A stretch of DNA of 64,000 bases. Origin: Methylobacterium sp. NMS14P. GTDB lineage: Bacteria > Pseudomonadota > Alphaproteobacteria > Rhizobiales > Beijerinckiaceae. Under the pieces are notes generated by a model. The model ran no database searches. It was not told the origin of the DNA and saw only the letters and a list, made by a program, of their open reading frames with translations. The position numbers and the translations under genes were made by a program. Position 1 is the stretch's first letter. Each line of letters starts with the position of its first letter. The DNA lies in assembly GCF_028583545.1 (NCBI RefSeq), contig NZ_CP087106.1, positions 5,563,001 to 5,627,000 of the forward strand, written 5' to 3'. Shown one piece after another: positions 44,661 to 53,237 of this stretch.

Positions 44661-45230
44661 CTAGCCGGCGCAGGTCGCGCGGTCGCAGCCCGCGAGCCGC
44701 CCGGCCTGCTGCTTGGCCCGCTCGAAATTGGTGCGGGCGGTGACGAGCCGCTCGCTGGCTTCCCGGCGGATCCGCACCGAGGTTCCCGGCTTCGCCTCGC
44801 GGACGTCCACGGCCTCCCAGTAGGCCATCGCAGCCTGCAGCTCGGCCTGCGCCTCCTTGAGGGTCGGGACCGGCGGCTGGGGCATCTCGGGCATCTCGGT
44901 GAGCCGGCCCTCCAGCACGGCCCGCGCCACGGCGATCTCGAACCGCCGGTCGACGCCGAACTGCGCCATCCGCTCCAGGTTCGGCTCGATCATCTGGAGG
45001 AGCGCGAGGGTCGGGACGACCAGCTGGTGCGCGTCCCCGCCCCAGCCCGGGTCGCACCTCTCGCCGTTGACCGCCCAGAAGACGCCGCGCGCGGTGGCGA
45101 TGCGGCCGTTCCGCGCCTCGCGGACGCGCAGGAAGAAGAAGCGCTCGCCGTAGATCGGGTCGAGCGAGCGGACACAGGCCAGGCTGCCGGTTCCGGCTGC
45201 CTGATAGTAGGTCTCAAGATCGATTTCCAC
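44661..45230 (-). CDS. Hypothetical protein in the GTA cluster
   Basis: A 189-residue soluble protein without signal peptide. It opens MEIDLETYYQAAGTGSLACV and has an alpha/beta N-half and a helical C-half with a coiled coil. Three of its Cys are near the end. I do not recognise the family. It begins the second interruption of the GTA cluster, antisense to it. Confidence 0.55.
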   Translation of the reverse strand: MEIDLETYYQAAGTGSLACVRSLDPIYGERFFFLRVREARNGRIATARGVFWAVNGERCDPGWGGDAHQLVVPTLALLQMIEPNLERMAQFGVDRRFEIAVARAVLEGRLTEMPEMPQPPVPTLKEAQAELQAAMAYWEAVDVREAKPGTSVRIRREASERLVTARTNFERAKQQAGRLAGCDRATCAG

Positions 45231-45930
45231 TGACGTCTCACAATTTCAAGAGCTGCATGACGCGGATCCGCTCGGGCGGACGCGCGGAAATCATGGAAAC
45301 GCTGAAACGGTACGCGGACGACTCGGGCGTGGAACTGTGTGAAACCAAGCGCTGCGCATTGGCTGCTCGCGTAGGGCCGGTCGGCCGTGCCGGTCGACCC
45401 GATGGGGTGAGAGGGTGCCGGGACCCCGGCGCCGCATCCCGATGCGGCGCATTCCGGGTCCGGTCCCGTCGGCAGATCCCCGTCACTGCGGGCCCCGCGG
45501 ACCGCGCGAGGCGGCGCGGTCCTGCAGGGCGATCGGATCCGCGTCCGAGCCGGCCCGTGAGCGCTCCGAGGCCGAATACCCGTTCATTTCCGGTAGATCA
45601 ATACGACTTGAGGGCGGACAACAACGTTTCTGCCGGAAACATCGCGCGTTAGTACGCTTTCTGTCCGAAATGCTCAAGGTTTGTCTGTTTCCGAAAGACA
45701 AGAAAATCTAATTTCTGTGGCCGACCTGCAACCCAATACCCCGGCGCGGGCCGGCGTTCCGATTTGGGATTGATGGCGCCGGTCATTTGCGGGAACTTAT
45801 TTGGACAGGGCTCGAAAGAACCAGAGCTCATCGGCAAAACGAAGCAATTCGGCCGAAACGAATAATAGCAGCACGGCCTGCATGGCTGAATGCTGTCTCC
45901 AATATGGGTCTCGACGTTTTGGGGAAATCG
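45231..45930. other. Regulatory region of porin 2
   Basis: 700 bases with no supported gene. From about 45650 the DNA is clearly AT-richer than its neighbours. It contains the inverted repeat TTGTCT...AGACAA (45681-45701) and probably the promoter and a long untranslated leader of porin 2. Confidence 0.55.
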
Positions 45931-47586
45931 ATGAGGATCTTGAAGCACACGCTCCTCTGTTCCGCTGCGGCTCTGTCCGCAGCGAGCGCAGCGCAGGCGG
46001 CTGATCTGCCGGTCAAGAAAGCTGTCCCGATCGAGTATGTCCGCGTCTGCGGCGCGTACGGCGCGGGCTTCTTCTACATCCCCGGCACCGACACCTGCCT
46101 GCGTCTCTCCGGCCGCGCCCGGTTCGAGGGCGGCTACATGACAAGCTACTCGCGGCAGAACGGCTCGAACGTCGGTGATACGTCGGGCTATCAGGGCCGG
46201 ATGCGCATCAACCTCGATGCCCGCACCCAGACCGCCTACGGCACGCTGCGCGCCTTCGTCCGCCTCGATGCCGGCTCCCGCACCGGCTACTCCGGCGTCG
46301 GCCAGTCGGGCACCCAGCAGCGCATCGGCCAGGCCTTCCCGGCTCTCGGCATCGACCAGTTCGGCCGCGCCTCGCAGTTCGTGAACGTCGACAAGGCGTT
46401 CATCCAGTTCGCCGGCATGACCGCCGGTCGCGCCTCGTCGTTCTTCGACTTCTACGCCCACGACTTCGAGTTCGCCGGCGCCACGCTCGGCTCCGACATC
46501 GCCTCGACCAACCTGCTCGCCTACACGGCCACGCTCGGCAACGGCCTGTCCGCCACGATCTCGGCCGAAGACCCGGTCTTCCGCCGCAGCCCGATCTTCT
46601 CGCAGACCAACAACCCGGCCGGCGTGACGAACAACTCCAACATCGTCAATTTCGCTCAGACGAACGCTCCGGCCGAGGTGTTCATCGGCTACACCGGCGG
46701 CGTGCCGACCCGGTACAGCTTCGTCGACGTGATCCAGCGGACCCGCATGCCCGACGTCGTCGGCGCCCTGCGCCTCGACCAGGCCTGGGGTTCGGCGCAG
46801 CTGTCGGCGGCCGTCCACGAGCTCGACGTCGGCAACGTCGCCAACGGCGCCGGCACCGGCACCGGCTCGAACATCAGCATCCCGCACACCAGCAACTCGT
46901 ACGGCTGGGCGGTGCAGGGCGGCCTGAAGATCAACACGCCGTTCATCGCGCCGGGCGACGCCCTCTACCTGCAGGGCGCCTACGGCTCCGGCTCGCAGAT
47001 GTACACCGGCTACTGCGCGTTCAGCGGCTGCTACTCGCAGAACCCGACGACCATCCAGGGCCAGAAGTTCGCTCAGTACTTCAACGACGCGACGGTGAAC
47101 CCGTTCACCGGCCAGCTGGAGCAGTCGACGAGCTTCACCGCGACGGCCTCGTACCTCCACTACTGGACGCCGGAGTGGCGCTCGGCCTTCTTCGGGTCGT
47201 ACGGTGAGATGAACTACGGCAGCGGGGCCCGTCTCGCCCAGGGCGCGGCCTTCGCGCTGTCCAACCCGGCCGGTGCCAACTCCTTCGGCGTGAACGCCGT
47301 CGGCGTCCCGGGCACCCGGTTCTTCCAGCTGAGCGAGGCGCTGCGCGACACCTACGAGTTCGTGGCGGGCGGCAGCATCATCTGGTCGCCGGTCAAGGAC
47401 CTCGATATCGGTGTCGAGGGCTTCTACACCCAGATCGGCGTCAAGAGCGGCCGCGTGATCGACCGCGACAAGAGCCCGACCGCCTACGCCAACGTCGCCG
47501 GCATCAACAACGGCACCTTCGTGCCGCGGACCACCACGGCGGACAGCGTCTCCACCTTCCGCTTCCGCGTCCAGCGCGACTTCTAG
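45931..47586 (+). CDS. Alphaproteobacterial outer-membrane porin (copy 2)
   Basis: A 551-residue beta-barrel porin. A clean signal peptide (MRILKHTLLCSAAALSAASA, cut after AQA) leads into ADLPVKKAVPIEYVRVCGAYGAGFFY. The C-terminus ends in RFRVQRDF. It is a paralogue of the porin at 32418-34115, with codon use more like a highly expressed gene. ATG 45931 has GGGGA upstream; starts further up (from 45787) lie in the AT-rich leader. It is followed by a strong terminator. Confidence 0.95.
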   Translation: MRILKHTLLCSAAALSAASAAQAADLPVKKAVPIEYVRVCGAYGAGFFYIPGTDTCLRLSGRARFEGGYMTSYSRQNGSNVGDTSGYQGRMRINLDARTQTAYGTLRAFVRLDAGSRTGYSGVGQSGTQQRIGQAFPALGIDQFGRASQFVNVDKAFIQFAGMTAGRASSFFDFYAHDFEFAGATLGSDIASTNLLAYTATLGNGLSATISAEDPVFRRSPIFSQTNNPAGVTNNSNIVNFAQTNAPAEVFIGYTGGVPTRYSFVDVIQRTRMPDVVGALRLDQAWGSAQLSAAVHELDVGNVANGAGTGTGSNISIPHTSNSYGWAVQGGLKINTPFIAPGDALYLQGAYGSGSQMYTGYCAFSGCYSQNPTTIQGQKFAQYFNDATVNPFTGQLEQSTSFTATASYLHYWTPEWRSAFFGSYGEMNYGSGARLAQGAAFALSNPAGANSFGVNAVGVPGTRFFQLSEALRDTYEFVAGGSIIWSPVKDLDIGVEGFYTQIGVKSGRVIDRDKSPTAYANVAGINNGTFVPRTTTADSVSTFRFRVQRDF

Positions 47587-47656
47587 ATCCCCGATCGGGA
47601 CCGGTTCGCTCTCCAAAGCTTCCCGGTCCTGATGTCCCCGTGCAAAGGGACCCCAC

Positions 47657-47683
47657 TGCCCGGCCTCGCGGCCGGGCATTTTC
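47657..47683 (+). terminator. Rho-independent terminator of porin 2
   Basis: A perfect 9-bp stem (TGCCCGGCC / GGCCGGGCA) with loop TCGC is followed by TTTTCG. It lies 71 bases after the porin stop. Confidence 0.8.
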
Positions 47684-47723
47684 GTTTCTCCGGTCGCCCC
47701 CGCCCGAAGGCGGGGCGCCGGGC

Positions 47724-48269
47724 TCAGCGGCCCGCGTTGCCGTCGCGCAGGGTGCCGGTCGGCTCCTGCACGTGCGCCTCGAGGAACCAGAGGTGCTTGT
47801 CGACGGCCCGCGAGATCTCGGTGAACAGGTCGGCCGTGTCGGGATCGCCGGCCTCGTCGGTCTCGTCGATGTTCTGCCGCACCGCGTTGGCGTAGGCGGC
47901 GTAGCTGTCGATCAGCGCGGCGATGTGGTCGGCGATGGCGTAGATGCCGGTCGGGTAGGCCGGCAGCTTGGTGCGCTCGGCGACCGCCTGGGTCGAGCCG
48001 AACGCCGTGGCGCCGAGCTGGACCGCGCGCTCGGCGACGCTGTCGTTCAGCTCGTCGAGCTGGGTGCGGAACCCGTCGAGCATCTCGTGGACGCCGATGA
48101 ATTGCGGGCCCTTGAGGTTCCAGTGGGCCTGCTTGATCGCCAGCGCGAGGTCGATGCCGTCCGCGAGCCGCGCGTTGAGCGCCTCGATCGAGACCTTCTT
48201 GGCGTTCGAGTCGGTGTTGTTGCGGGTCTTGTGCGTCCGCGGGGTGTTGCTGGTGCCGGTGTCGGCCAT
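47724..48269 (-). CDS. dps: Dps family DNA-protecting ferritin-like protein
   Basis: A 181-residue protein that forms a 12-mer, binds DNA and oxidises Fe(II) with peroxide. Ferroxidase residues His49, His61, Asp76 and Glu80 are all present (KQAHWNLKG, HEMLDGF, NDSVAERAVQLG), each shifted by two from E. coli Dps. The N-terminal ~25 residues are Lys/Thr-rich and could bind DNA. Confidence 0.95.
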   Translation of the reverse strand: MADTGTSNTPRTHKTRNNTDSNAKKVSIEALNARLADGIDLALAIKQAHWNLKGPQFIGVHEMLDGFRTQLDELNDSVAERAVQLGATAFGSTQAVAERTKLPAYPTGIYAIADHIAALIDSYAAYANAVRQNIDETDEAGDPDTADLFTEISRAVDKHLWFLEAHVQEPTGTLRDGNAGR

Positions 48270-48383
48270 GCTCTCGCTCCGTGAGCCGGGAAGGTTCGGA
48301 TGCGAAAAGTGCCGATCGGCCCCCGGGTTCCCGCAGGCGCGAAGGATCCGGGGAAAGGCGGCGGCTTTGCCGCGGCGGGCCGC

Positions 48384-49295
48384 CTAGCGGCGGCGGCCGG
48401 GACGGGCCATCCAGTCCGACCGGTTGCCGCGGGGCACGGCCTCGCCGACCTGGATGCGCGACAGCTCCGCCGAGCGCGCGGCGATCCAGCCGGCATGCTC
48501 CGCCACCGGCGTCACCGCGGTGAAGCCGCCGCAGGCGGTCCGGCGCGCGCCCTGCTGCAGGGCGCCGCTCGACCAGCTCACCACGCCGACGATCCGGTAG
48601 CCGCCGGGGCCGCCGGTCAGGATCGGGCCGCCGGAATCGCCCAGGCAGGCGCCGGCACCGGAGGTCTCGGCCATGCGCCGCCGGTCGGTCACGACGGTCA
48701 CCCGGTTGGCGACCTGGAGCGAGCCGATCGACACGAGGTGGGCGAGCCGCAGGATCCGCGCCGAGTTCCGCCGGTTCTCGGCCACCACGCCGAAGCCCGC
48801 GATGTCCACGGGCTGCCCGTCGGTGATCGAGGCCGCGCCGCGGGGATCGAGGGGCGCGAAGTCGTTGCCGAGCGGCTGCTCGAGCTTGAGCAGCGCCAGG
48901 TCGACGCCGGGCTGGTCCTCGGGGGTCGTCCCCGGCACGAAGTCCGGGTGCATGGAGGCGGTGATCACCGCGGTCCTGTGCTGGCGGAAGTTCCGGTCGA
49001 CGCCGATCACCGTGTAGCCGGCCGGCCGCATCACGCAGTGGGCCGCGCTGAGCACGAGGTCCGGAGCGATCAGCGTCCCCGAGCAGATCTCGCCCTCGGT
49101 GCTCTCGATCCGCACCACGAAGCTGCGCGCCCCGTTCGGGTCCCGCGTCGTCGTGCCGTTGATCACCGCCGCCGCGGGCGTGGGGAGCAGGCCGCCGAGG
49201 GCGCCGAGCAGCGATAGGCCCAGGATCCCGCCCCACAGGCCGCCGCGCAGGCTGCGCTCGCGGGGACCGGCCTTTCGGATCGGGCGAGGAGACAT
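48384..49295 (-). CDS. Trypsin-like serine protease (copy A)
   Basis: A 303-residue exported S1 protease. A hydrophobic signal (GILGLSLLGALGGLL) precedes the mature start VINGTTTRDPNG. The triad is His86 (SAAHC), Asp132 (DLALL) and Ser221 (GDSGGP). A C-terminal basic tail follows. It is a paralogue of the next gene downstream in the window, probably secreted and active outside the cytoplasm. Confidence 0.9.
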   Translation of the reverse strand: MSPRPIRKAGPRERSLRGGLWGGILGLSLLGALGGLLPTPAAAVINGTTTRDPNGARSFVVRIESTEGEICSGTLIAPDLVLSAAHCVMRPAGYTVIGVDRNFRQHRTAVITASMHPDFVPGTTPEDQPGVDLALLKLEQPLGNDFAPLDPRGAASITDGQPVDIAGFGVVAENRRNSARILRLAHLVSIGSLQVANRVTVVTDRRRMAETSGAGACLGDSGGPILTGGPGGYRIVGVVSWSSGALQQGARRTACGGFTAVTPVAEHAGWIAARSAELSRIQVGEAVPRGNRSDWMARPGRRR

Positions 49296-49348
49296 CGGGA
49301 ACTCCGGGCGCGCGGAGGCGCGGGTGTGTGACGCCGGGCGCGGCGCCG

Positions 49349-49393
49349 AGTGAGCCTAGGGCAGGGGACCCTAGATCTAGTGAGCCTAGAGCA
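49349..49393. repeat. 15-bp direct repeat pair
   Basis: AGTGAGCCTAGGGCA at 49349-49363 and AGTGAGCCTAGAGCA at 49379-49393, one mismatch, 30-bp period. It lies in the short gap upstream of protease copy A. Confidence 0.6.
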
Positions 49394-49444
49394 AGGCAAT
49401 AGCCCGGCCAAGCTGAGGTTCCCTGCGCACGAGGCGCCGCGCCG

Positions 49445-50206
49445 CTACTCCGCCCAGCGCGCCGTCCGGTCCCAGCCGCCGAGCACGCGGTCGATCCAGC
49501 CCCGCTGCGGCCCGACCAGGACGCCCTGAGTCAGGCCGCCGCAGGCGCCGCCGATCCAGGCCGACAGGGCGAGCACCGCCCCGTCCGGTCCCGCGATCGG
49601 GCCGCCGGAATCGCCTTGGCAGGCGCCGCCGCCCGCGCCCTTCAGCCAGACCAGGATGCGGCTCGGCCCGTAGGGCTCGATCACCGGCAGGCCGAGGCTG
49701 CGATACGTGCCGGTGGAGCGCGGGTCGCCGGGCTTGGCCGCGCCGTAGCCCGCCAGGGTCAGGGTCTCGCCCGCCCGCGCCGGGGCGGCGCTCAGGGTCA
49801 CGGGCGCGAAGCGCCCCGGCAGCGGCGTCGAGGTGCGCAGCAGCGCGAGATCGACGGAGCGCCGCCGGGAAGCGGCCGCGCCGGCATCGTAGCCCGGATG
49901 GAGCGCCTGCGCGGCGACGTCGATCAGCACCGGCGCCCCGGCGGGGTCGCGAAAATGGACGCGGTGCTCCTTGGCGTCGGCGAGGCAGTGGCCCGCGGTC
50001 AGCACCGTGTCGGGGGCCAGCACCACGCCGGTGCAGACGCCGCCCTTCGACGACAGGACCATCACGGCCCCGCCGGCCGGCGCCTCGGTGCCGCCGACGA
50101 TCGCCCGCGCCGGGACGGCCGCGAGCGCCAGGATCGCCGTCAGGATCGCCGTCAGGGTCGCCACCCGCGCGGTGCGGGCCGCCGGGCGGCGCTTCGAGAT
50201 CGGCAT
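49445..50206 (-). CDS. Trypsin-like serine protease (copy B)
   Basis: A 253-residue exported S1 protease. A signal (VATLTAILTAILALAAVPARA) is followed by IVGGTEAP, the typical activated N-terminus. The triad is His73 (TAGHC), Asp119 (VDLALL) and Ser200 (CQGDSGGP). AGGTGG precedes ATG 50206. It is on the minus strand, next to but divergent from the GTA connector gene. Confidence 0.9.
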   Translation of the reverse strand: MPISKRRPAARTARVATLTAILTAILALAAVPARAIVGGTEAPAGGAVMVLSSKGGVCTGVVLAPDTVLTAGHCLADAKEHRVHFRDPAGAPVLIDVAAQALHPGYDAGAAASRRRSVDLALLRTSTPLPGRFAPVTLSAAPARAGETLTLAGYGAAKPGDPRSTGTYRSLGLPVIEPYGPSRILVWLKGAGGGACQGDSGGPIAGPDGAVLALSAWIGGACGGLTQGVLVGPQRGWIDRVLGGWDRTARWAE

Positions 50207-50231
50207 CGGACCACCTGCAGAGAGACGCGCG

Positions 50232-50795
50232 ATGATCCCGTTACGCATCGCCGCCGCCGCCGTCGAGCCGGTGGGCGTGCCGGACCTGCGCGCCTACCTG
50301 CGCGTCGACTCCGACGCGGGCGCCGACGAGGACGGCCTGCTCCAGGCCCTGATCGCGGCGGCCCGCGCGAGCCTGGAGATCGAGACCCGCCGGATCCTGG
50401 TCCCGGGCCGGTACCGGATCGCCCTGTCCGCCTGGCCGCCGGACGGGCAGGTGCCGCTGCCCCTGAGCCCGCTGGTCGCGGTCCTCCGCGCCGGCCTCGC
50501 GGATCCGTCCGGGGCCGTCACCGACCTCGACGCCGGGCTGGTGCGCCTCGGCCCCGACCCGGACGCGGCGCCGTCCCTGCGGGTCGATCCGGCCGCGCCG
50601 GATCCCGCCGGCCGCACCGTCCTGATCGAGGTCGCGGCCGGGTACGGCGGCGACGGGCCGCCGCTCCCCGAACCCCTGCGCCTCGCGATCCTGCGCCTCG
50701 CCGCCGCCCGCTACGAGCATCGCGGCGACGAGCCCGACGCCGCCCGCATCGACGCCGCCGCGCTCGCCGCGCCGTTCCGGCGCCTGCGGCTGTGA
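50232..50795 (+). CDS. GTA head-tail connector (g6)
   Basis: A 187-residue helical adaptor of the phage gp6 / phiE125 gp8 type (VGVPDLRAYLRVDSDAGADEDGLLQALIAAARASLEIETRRILV). It joins portal to stopper in the particle neck. It restarts the GTA run after a 5.6-kb interruption and is divergent from protease copy B. Confidence 0.88.
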   Translation: MIPLRIAAAAVEPVGVPDLRAYLRVDSDAGADEDGLLQALIAAARASLEIETRRILVPGRYRIALSAWPPDGQVPLPLSPLVAVLRAGLADPSGAVTDLDAGLVRLGPDPDAAPSLRVDPAAPDPAGRTVLIEVAAGYGGDGPPLPEPLRLAILRLAAARYEHRGDEPDAARIDAAALAAPFRRLRL

Positions 50796-50818
50796 TCCTC
50801 GCACCCGGAGCTGCCCCG

Positions 50819-51172
50819 ATGGCGATCTCGCCCCGACGCCCAGCCCTCGGCGCGCGGCGGCGCCGCTTCGTGCTCGAGCGGCCCCTGGAGGAGCCGGACG
50901 GGTTCGGCGGCGTCCTGCGCCGCTACGTGGCCGGCCCGGTCCTGTGGGGCGGCATGGCCCCGGCGGGCACGGTCGAGAGACCGGCCGGCGGGCGCACCGA
51001 CACGCTGCCCGCCTACCGCGTGACCCTGCGGAGCCGGGCCGCGGTCGACCCGACCATGCGGCTCGCCGTCGGGCCGCGCCGCTTCGCGATCCGCGCCGTC
51101 GCCGAGCCGGACGCGCGGGGCCGCGACCTGATCTGCCACGTCGAGGAACTGCCCGGGGAGGGCCGGTCGTGA
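50819..51172 (+). CDS. GTA head-tail stopper/adaptor (g7)
   Basis: A 117-residue beta-rich protein (RRFVLERPLEEPDGFGGVLRRYVAGPVLWGGMAPAG, then YRVTLRSRAAVDPTMRL), like phage head-closure proteins. Its last bases overlap the start of the next gene (GTGA). Confidence 0.82.
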   Translation: MAISPRRPALGARRRRFVLERPLEEPDGFGGVLRRYVAGPVLWGGMAPAGTVERPAGGRTDTLPAYRVTLRSRAAVDPTMRLAVGPRRFAIRAVAEPDARGRDLICHVEELPGEGRS

Positions 51173-51597
51173 GCGGCCCCGGCCCGCTCCTGGCGCTCCG
51201 CGCCGGCCTGATCGCCCGCTTCGCCGCCGACGCCGCCCTGGCCGCCCTGCTGGGCGGCCGCGTCCGGCTCTACGACGAGCCGCCGCGCGGCACGCTCCCG
51301 GTCTACGCGCTGTTCGGCGATGCCGAGATCACCGACGAGTCCGTCGACGGCGCCGAGCGCCACCGGCACAGCCACGCGATCGTGGTGATCGCTCAGGCCG
51401 GCTCCGTGCGCACCGCCCTCGACGCCGCGGCGCGGATGGCGGCGCTGCTCGCGGACGGGGCGACGCCCCTCGTGCTGCCGCTGGCCGGCTGCCGGCTCGT
51501 CACCCTCCGGGTGCGGGCCGTCAGCGCCCGCCGCGACGCCCGGACCGGCGAGGCGCGGGCGCGCCTGACGGTCGAGGCCGTCACCGAGAACCTGTGA
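51169..51597 (+). CDS. GTA tail terminator (g8), DUF3168 type
   Basis: A 142-residue protein (LLALRAGLIARFAADAALAALLGGRVRLYDEPPRGTLPVYALFG), matching DUF3168 tail-terminator proteins. It starts at GTG overlapping the previous stop. Confidence 0.85.
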   Translation: MSGPGPLLALRAGLIARFAADAALAALLGGRVRLYDEPPRGTLPVYALFGDAEITDESVDGAERHRHSHAIVVIAQAGSVRTALDAAARMAALLADGATPLVLPLAGCRLVTLRVRAVSARRDARTGEARARLTVEAVTENL

Positions 51598-51608
51598 GGA
51601 GGGGGCCG

Positions 51609-52019
51609 ATGGGCGCGCAGAAGGGCAAGGACCTGCTGATCCGGGCCGGCGACGGCGCGGGCGGCTTCGTGGCGGTGGCGGGCCTGCGCAGCCGCCAGAT
51701 CACGCTCAACGCCGAGACCGTCGACGTCACCAACGCCGATTCCGCCGGGCGCTGGCGCGAGCTGCTCGCCGGGGCCGGGGTGCGGCGGGCCGCGATCGCC
51801 GGCTCCGGGGTGTTCCGCGACCAGGCCTCGGACGCGCGCCTGCGGCTGCTGTTCTTCGAGGGCGCGGTCGAGGCGTTCCAGATCGTGATCCCGGCCTTCG
51901 GAATCCTGGAGGGCCCGTTCCAGATCGCGAGCCTGGAGTACCGGGGCGACCATGCCGGCGAGGTCACCTTCGACATGAGCCTCGAATCCGGCGGTGCGCT
52001 CGCCTTCGCGGCGGTCTGA
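51609..52019 (+). CDS. GTA major tail tube protein (g9), TP901-1 type
   Basis: A 136-residue protein, MGAQKGKDLLIRAGDGAGGFVAVAGLRSRQITLNAETVDVTN. This is the typical opening of TP901-1-like tail tube proteins. AGGAGG stands before ATG 51609. It polymerises to the tail tube. Confidence 0.93.
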   Translation: MGAQKGKDLLIRAGDGAGGFVAVAGLRSRQITLNAETVDVTNADSAGRWRELLAGAGVRRAAIAGSGVFRDQASDARLRLLFFEGAVEAFQIVIPAFGILEGPFQIASLEYRGDHAGEVTFDMSLESGGALAFAAV

Positions 52020-52024
52020 GCGCC

Positions 52025-52387
52025 GTGGCCAACCGGATCCGCGGCGAGGTGCCGCTCACCCTCGGCGGGCGGCGCTACACCCTCTGCCTCACCCTCGGGG
52101 CGCTCGCCGAGCTGGAGGCCGCGCTCCAGGCCGGCGACCTCGCGGGCCTCGCCGCGCGCTTCGCGGGCGGGCGCGTCTCGGCCCGCGACCTGATCGCCCT
52201 CCTGGGCGTCGCCCTGCGGGGCGGCGGCCACGATCTCGACGACGCGGCGGTGGCGCGGCTGCCGCTGGCGGGCGGGCTCGACGCCGTCTCGGTCGCCCTG
52301 GGCGACGTCCTGGCGGCCGCCTTCGGGGAAGCTCAGGGCGGGGAGGGTCTGGGCCGGGAGGCGCCGGGCCCGGCAAACCCTCCCTAG
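52025..52387 (+). CDS. GTA tail assembly chaperone (g10)
   Basis: A 120-residue protein. RGEVPLTLGGRRYTLCLTLGALAELEAAL is the GTA gp10 family opening. The Gly/Pro-rich end (GEGLGREAPGPANPP) runs into the stop at 52387. It starts at GTG 52025. The next chaperone ORF continues in the -1 frame without its own usual start. Confidence 0.88.
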   Translation: MANRIRGEVPLTLGGRRYTLCLTLGALAELEAALQAGDLAGLAARFAGGRVSARDLIALLGVALRGGGHDLDDAAVARLPLAGGLDAVSVALGDVLAAAFGEAQGGEGLGREAPGPANPP

Positions 52388-52605
52388 GGCCGGACGCGGA
52401 TCCGCCGCCGCGTCCGGCCCCGGGCCGCTTCCCCTGGGACGACGCCCTGGCCCTCGGCCTCGGCGCGCTGGGCTGGCGGCCCCGGGATTTCTGGTCGGCG
52501 ACGCCGTGGGAGTTCGCCGCCGCGCTCGGCCGGCGCGCCGGCCCGGAACCCTTGTCCCGCGCCGCCTTCGCGCGGCTCCTCGCCGCCCATCCCGACCCAC
52601 CGTGA
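52387..52605 (+). CDS. Second GTA tail assembly chaperone (g10.1), start unclear
   Basis: About 70 residues with the block FPWDDALALGLGALGWRPRDFWSATPWEFAAALG, typical of rcc01693-like chaperones. In its frame no ATG, GTG or TTG is usable near its N-terminus; the frame is open back to 51994 inside other genes. It is -1 relative to g10. Expression by ribosomal frameshift from g10, or by a rare start codon, is possible. The start given is only the point where it leaves the g10 frame. Confidence 0.7.
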   Translation, partial: GPDADPPPRPAPGRFPWDDALALGLGALGWRPRDFWSATPWEFAAALGRRAGPEPLSRAAFARLLAAHPDPP

Positions 52606-52614
52606 GGCACCGCC

Positions 52615-53205
52615 ATGGCCGAGACCGACCCGCAGGCCGCCCCGCTCGCCGACCCGCTCGCCGACGACCGGATCCGGCAGCTCGAGACCCTGGACCGGCT
52701 GGCGCAGAGTTTCGGGCGCAGCCTCGACACGGCGCTGACCCGCGGGGCCGCGTCCGGCCGCAGCCTCGACGGCGTGCTCGGGACGATCGGGGCGCGCCTC
52801 GCCGGCGCGGCGGCGCGGGCGGCGGCCGGGCCGATCCAGTCGGGCCTGACGGGCCTCGTCGGCGCGATGCTGGGCTCCGGCGCGGAGACGGGCTTCGCCC
52901 GGGGCGGCGTGTTCCGGGGCGGCCGCGTCCAGCCCTTCGCCGCCGGCGGCGTCGTGGCCGCGCCGACCTACTTCCCCATGGCGGGCGGCGCCGGCCTCAT
53001 GGGCGAGGCCGGCCCGGAGGCGATCCTGCCCCTCGGCCGCGGGCCGGACGGCCGCCTCGGCGTCGCCGCGGGCGGCGCCGCGGCGCGGCCGGTCTCCGTG
53101 ACGGTCAACATCGCGACCCCCGATCCGGGGGCCTTCCGCCGCTCGGAGGCGCAGGTGACCGCGAGCCTCGCCCGGGCGGTGGCGCGCGGCCAGCGGGCGA
53201 CGTGA
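52615..53205 (+). CDS. GTA tape measure protein (g11), short
   Basis: A 196-residue protein. DRLAQSFGRSLDTALTRGAASGRSLDGVLGTIGARLAG is followed by Gly/Ala-rich GGVFRGGRVQPFAAGGVVAAPTYFPMAGG and LMGEAGPEAILPLGRG. This is the short GTA type of tape measure, consistent with a short tail. Confidence 0.9.
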   Translation: MAETDPQAAPLADPLADDRIRQLETLDRLAQSFGRSLDTALTRGAASGRSLDGVLGTIGARLAGAAARAAAGPIQSGLTGLVGAMLGSGAETGFARGGVFRGGRVQPFAAGGVVAAPTYFPMAGGAGLMGEAGPEAILPLGRGPDGRLGVAAGGAAARPVSVTVNIATPDPGAFRRSEAQVTASLARAVARGQRAT

Positions 53206-53237
53206 GGCTCCCCGGGGCGGGGCGGCGGCGCGCGGCC

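Noticed and set aside
47698..47715. Hairpin CCCCGCC-CGAA-GGCGGGG as dps terminator
   Set aside because: No T run follows on the minus strand; a stem alone is common in such GC-rich DNA.
45649..49236. 1195-residue minus-strand frame across porin 2, dps and protease A
   Set aside because: It runs through three genes with strong family evidence in other frames; no coherent domain in it.
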